6,590 nt of DNA from contig JBBDQO010000061.1 of NCBI GenBank assembly GCA_040905925.1, forward strand, positions 1 to 6,590, read 5' to 3'. Shown in pieces: positions 5,327-6,590 of this stretch. The stretch's first letter is position 1. Every line of letters starts with the position of its first letter. The notes under the pieces were generated by a model that was not told the origin of the DNA, did not search any database, and saw only the letters and a list, made by a program, of their open reading frames with translations. The DNA is from JALYNX01 sp040905925. Lineage in GTDB: Bacteria; Actinomycetota; Acidimicrobiia; Spongiisociales; ZC4RG35. Both the position numbers and the translations under genes were made by a program.

Positions 5327-6129
5327 ATCTGGCGGTAGCGCGCCTGGAGCATGGCGAACAGGCCGAAGGCCACGAATCCGAGAGCCAGCACAGTGAGCAG
5401 GAACCTTCCGGATGGCTGTGCCAGGAGCGTCTGCAGCGCGCCGTTTAGGCCCTGCCTCTGTGGGTCGAAAGTCACGGTCGCGTACGTGAGCAAACCTCCC
5501 ACGCCGCTGACGGCAACCCCCTTAGTGATGTACCCGATCTGGCCCAGGCCTGTCACTCCTTGGCGGGCGAACGGGGACATCGATGAGGTAACGATCTCCT
5601 TAAGAAAGGATTTCTTCACGCCCTTGACCACATGGGCTACACCGACACTCATGATGAGCACCCCCGCGACGACAACCATCACCCGTCCGGCGGGCAGGCT
5701 CAGCACTCCCGACGTGGCCTCCTGCTGTTGCTCCGAGCTTGACGTCCCCGAGCCGAGTGCGACCCTGGCCGCGCTGACTCCCAGCGCGGCGTAGACCACC
5801 GCTTTGGTCCAGCTGGCGACTTGTTTGTGCCTGGCACCCTCTTCCGTGCGATAACCCCATATGGACTCACTGACCTGCCACAGCGTCAGTGCTAGCAGTC
5901 CTGTCGCCACTAACCACAGAACGACCTTGCCGAGTGGCTGTTTAGCCACGGTTCCGAGCGCCCCGGAAAGGTCGGAGCTCTCCCCGGCCGCACCCCACGC
6001 CATAAGCAGCGCCAACCACCCGACCAAGATGTGGATGGCCCCGTAGGCGGTCAACCCGGCACGGGCGAGCAGGTCCAGCGAGGTGCTGTCGCCGACCTCT
6101 CTAGCCACGTTTCTAGCAGCGATTGGCAT
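5323..6129 (-). CDS. DUF1206 domain-containing membrane protein
   Basis: A 268-residue integral membrane protein made of three related two-helix units, the arrangement of the DUF1206 family common in actinobacteria. Predicted helices lie near residues 25-47, 68-88, 108-126, 148-169, 199-219 and 240-261. Each unit repeats the pattern G-x-L-x(5-7)-P-x-G-(K/R) before its second helix: GALGTVAKQPLGK, GVLSLPAGR and GALQTLLAQPSGR. A Ser/Gln-rich loop (127-140) separates units one and two. Function is unknown. The start is uncertain: ATG 6129 fits the usual family N-terminus (ARNVAREVGDS before the first helix) but has no Shine-Dalgarno, whereas a TTG at 6159 lies only two or three bases after a perfect AGGAGG and would add ten residues. 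Its upstream region is shared with the divergent miniprotein gene. Confidence 0.9.
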   Translation of the reverse strand: MPIAARNVAREVGDSTSLDLLARAGLTAYGAIHILVGWLALLMAWGAAGESSDLSGALGTVAKQPLGKVVLWLVATGLLALTLWQVSESIWGYRTEEGARHKQVASWTKAVVYAALGVSAARVALGSGTSSSEQQQEATSGVLSLPAGRVMVVVAGVLIMSVGVAHVVKGVKKSFLKEIVTSSMSPFARQGVTGLGQIGYITKGVAVSGVGGLLTYATVTFDPQRQGLNGALQTLLAQPSGRFLLTVLALGFVAFGLFAMLQARYRQM

Positions 6130-6206
6130 CAGTGGCGTCGTCCGGGCTCTGGTCCTCAAAACCTCCTAGGTAACCCTACAACTCATCCCCGCCACCTGCT
6201 CCACTA

Positions 6207-6237
6207 TTGATTTACGTTCGTTGGGACGAGTTAATAC
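6207..6237 (+). promoter_or_regulatory. Possible sigma-70-type promoter
   Basis: TTGATT (6207-6212) and TTAATA (6231-6236) are separated by 18 bases, a plausible -35 and -10 pair reading rightward. The stretch is AT-rich against a GC-rich background. It would give the downstream miniprotein gene a leader of about 170 bases that includes the tandem repeat. Prediction by eye only. Confidence 0.35.
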
Positions 6238-6339
6238 AGGCCGCCACCTGCTGTGCGGGCGCGGATGGCGCTCGACCATCCGATCCCCTATCAGCTCTCA
6301 ATGTGGTCGCTGCTTTCAGGAACAGCGGCGATCCGGAAC

Positions 6340-6376
6340 GCCGCGTCCCCTTGGTATAGCCGCGTCCCCTTGGTAT
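6340..6376 (+). repeat. Tandem 18-base direct repeat
   Basis: Two identical copies of GCCGCGTCCCCTTGGTAT, at 6340-6357 and 6359-6376, are separated by one A, giving a 19-base period (nearly two helical turns). The pair ends 38 bases before the GTG start of the miniprotein gene. It could be a double operator for a regulator binding one face of the DNA, or a recent replication-slippage duplication. Confidence 0.85.
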
Positions 6377-6414
6377 CTTTGCCTCCGATTCTCATGCGAG
6401 CGTAAGGAGGAGTC

Positions 6415-6501
6415 GTGAGCACCACCGGTTGGATAATCCTTATCATCGTCTTGCTCGTCGTTTTCGGCGGCTTCGGCTTCAGCAGGCGACGCAGAAGGTG
6501 A
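6415..6501 (+). CDS. 28-residue single-span membrane miniprotein with an arginine tail
   Basis: A short gene with GTG start and TGA stop, preceded by TAAGGAGGA, an excellent Shine-Dalgarno five bases upstream. The product is STTGW, then a continuous hydrophobic helix IILIIVLLVVFGG (about residues 7-19), FGFS, and five arginines to the end. By the positive-inside rule the C-terminus should face the cytoplasm. Codon choice in the helix (ATC, CTT, GTC, TTG) and the strong ribosome site argue for a real gene. The helix followed by Gly-Gly-Phe-Gly recalls very small bacterial membrane proteins of the DUF3309 kind, but I cannot assign a family. It may modulate a membrane partner or respond to envelope stress; no function is shown. 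A hairpin CTGAAA/TTTCAG follows at 6538-6554. Confidence 0.7.
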   Translation: MSTTGWIILIIVLLVVFGGFGFSRRRRR

Positions 6502-6537
6502 CACGCTCCGTCTGAGCGCACGTCGGCCTGTTCACAA

Positions 6538-6554
6538 CTGAAATCCAGTTTCAG
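6538..6554. repeat. Small hairpin after the miniprotein gene
   Basis: CTGAAA (6538-6543) and TTTCAG (6549-6554) form a six-base stem with a five-base loop. It is AU-rich and lacks a following T run, so it is at best a weak terminator. Confidence 0.3.
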
Positions 6555-6590
6555 AGTTCTATTCGTCGCGGTCGATCAGTTCCTGGTCGG

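Noticed and set aside
6291..6521. Minus-strand open frames across the miniprotein gene
   Set aside because: They run antisense through the miniprotein and the tandem repeat, with Arg/Pro-rich, repeat-derived sequence and no ribosome site.

Overview
This 6590-base window is high-GC DNA with GC-rich third codon positions and strong purine-rich ribosome binding sites. With a DUF1206 membrane protein and an actinobacterial-style aldo/keto reductase and initiator-tRNA sequence, it suggests a chromosomal segment from an actinobacterium, possibly a deep-branching or uncultured one. The lineage is an inference from style; nothing in the window proves it.

Left end (1-597): no complete protein gene. 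It holds the 3' half of an initiator tRNA on the + strand (432-478) followed by a hairpin that looks like its native terminator (488-506), and a minus-strand T-arm/acceptor fragment of a second, tRNA-Leu-like gene (179-205). Neither has a 5' half. The two 3' ends point away from each other across about 226 bases, as expected for scars of site-specific integration at tRNA genes.

Middle (598-3744), all minus strand: an antibiotic-biosynthesis-monooxygenase-type (ABM) protein overlaps a cation diffusion facilitator by ATGA, and a DUF6448 protein follows after 25 bases. These three look like one operon for metal export and perhaps redox stress. Below them lies an open, protein-like but start-less coding remnant (1655-1972), which ends ten bases before an aldo/keto reductase with an intact D/Y/K/H catalytic tetrad.

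Right-middle (3745-5322): a gene for a cyclic-nucleotide-binding-domain protein (minus strand, start 4406) appears broken. Its first 60 residues are good, then the expected later domain pieces lie in other frames. It is divergent from an intact group I truncated hemoglobin (start 4645), with about 240 bases between the starts. The cNBD protein may once have sensed a signal linked to the globin, but this is only an inference.

Right end (5323-6590): a six-helix DUF1206 membrane protein on the minus strand, then a divergent 28-residue membrane miniprotein with a five-arginine tail. Its upstream region carries a tandem 18-base repeat. No CRISPR array, complete insertion sequence, integrase or defence system is visible. 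The most unusual points are the paired tRNA scars, the two gene remnants and the miniprotein.
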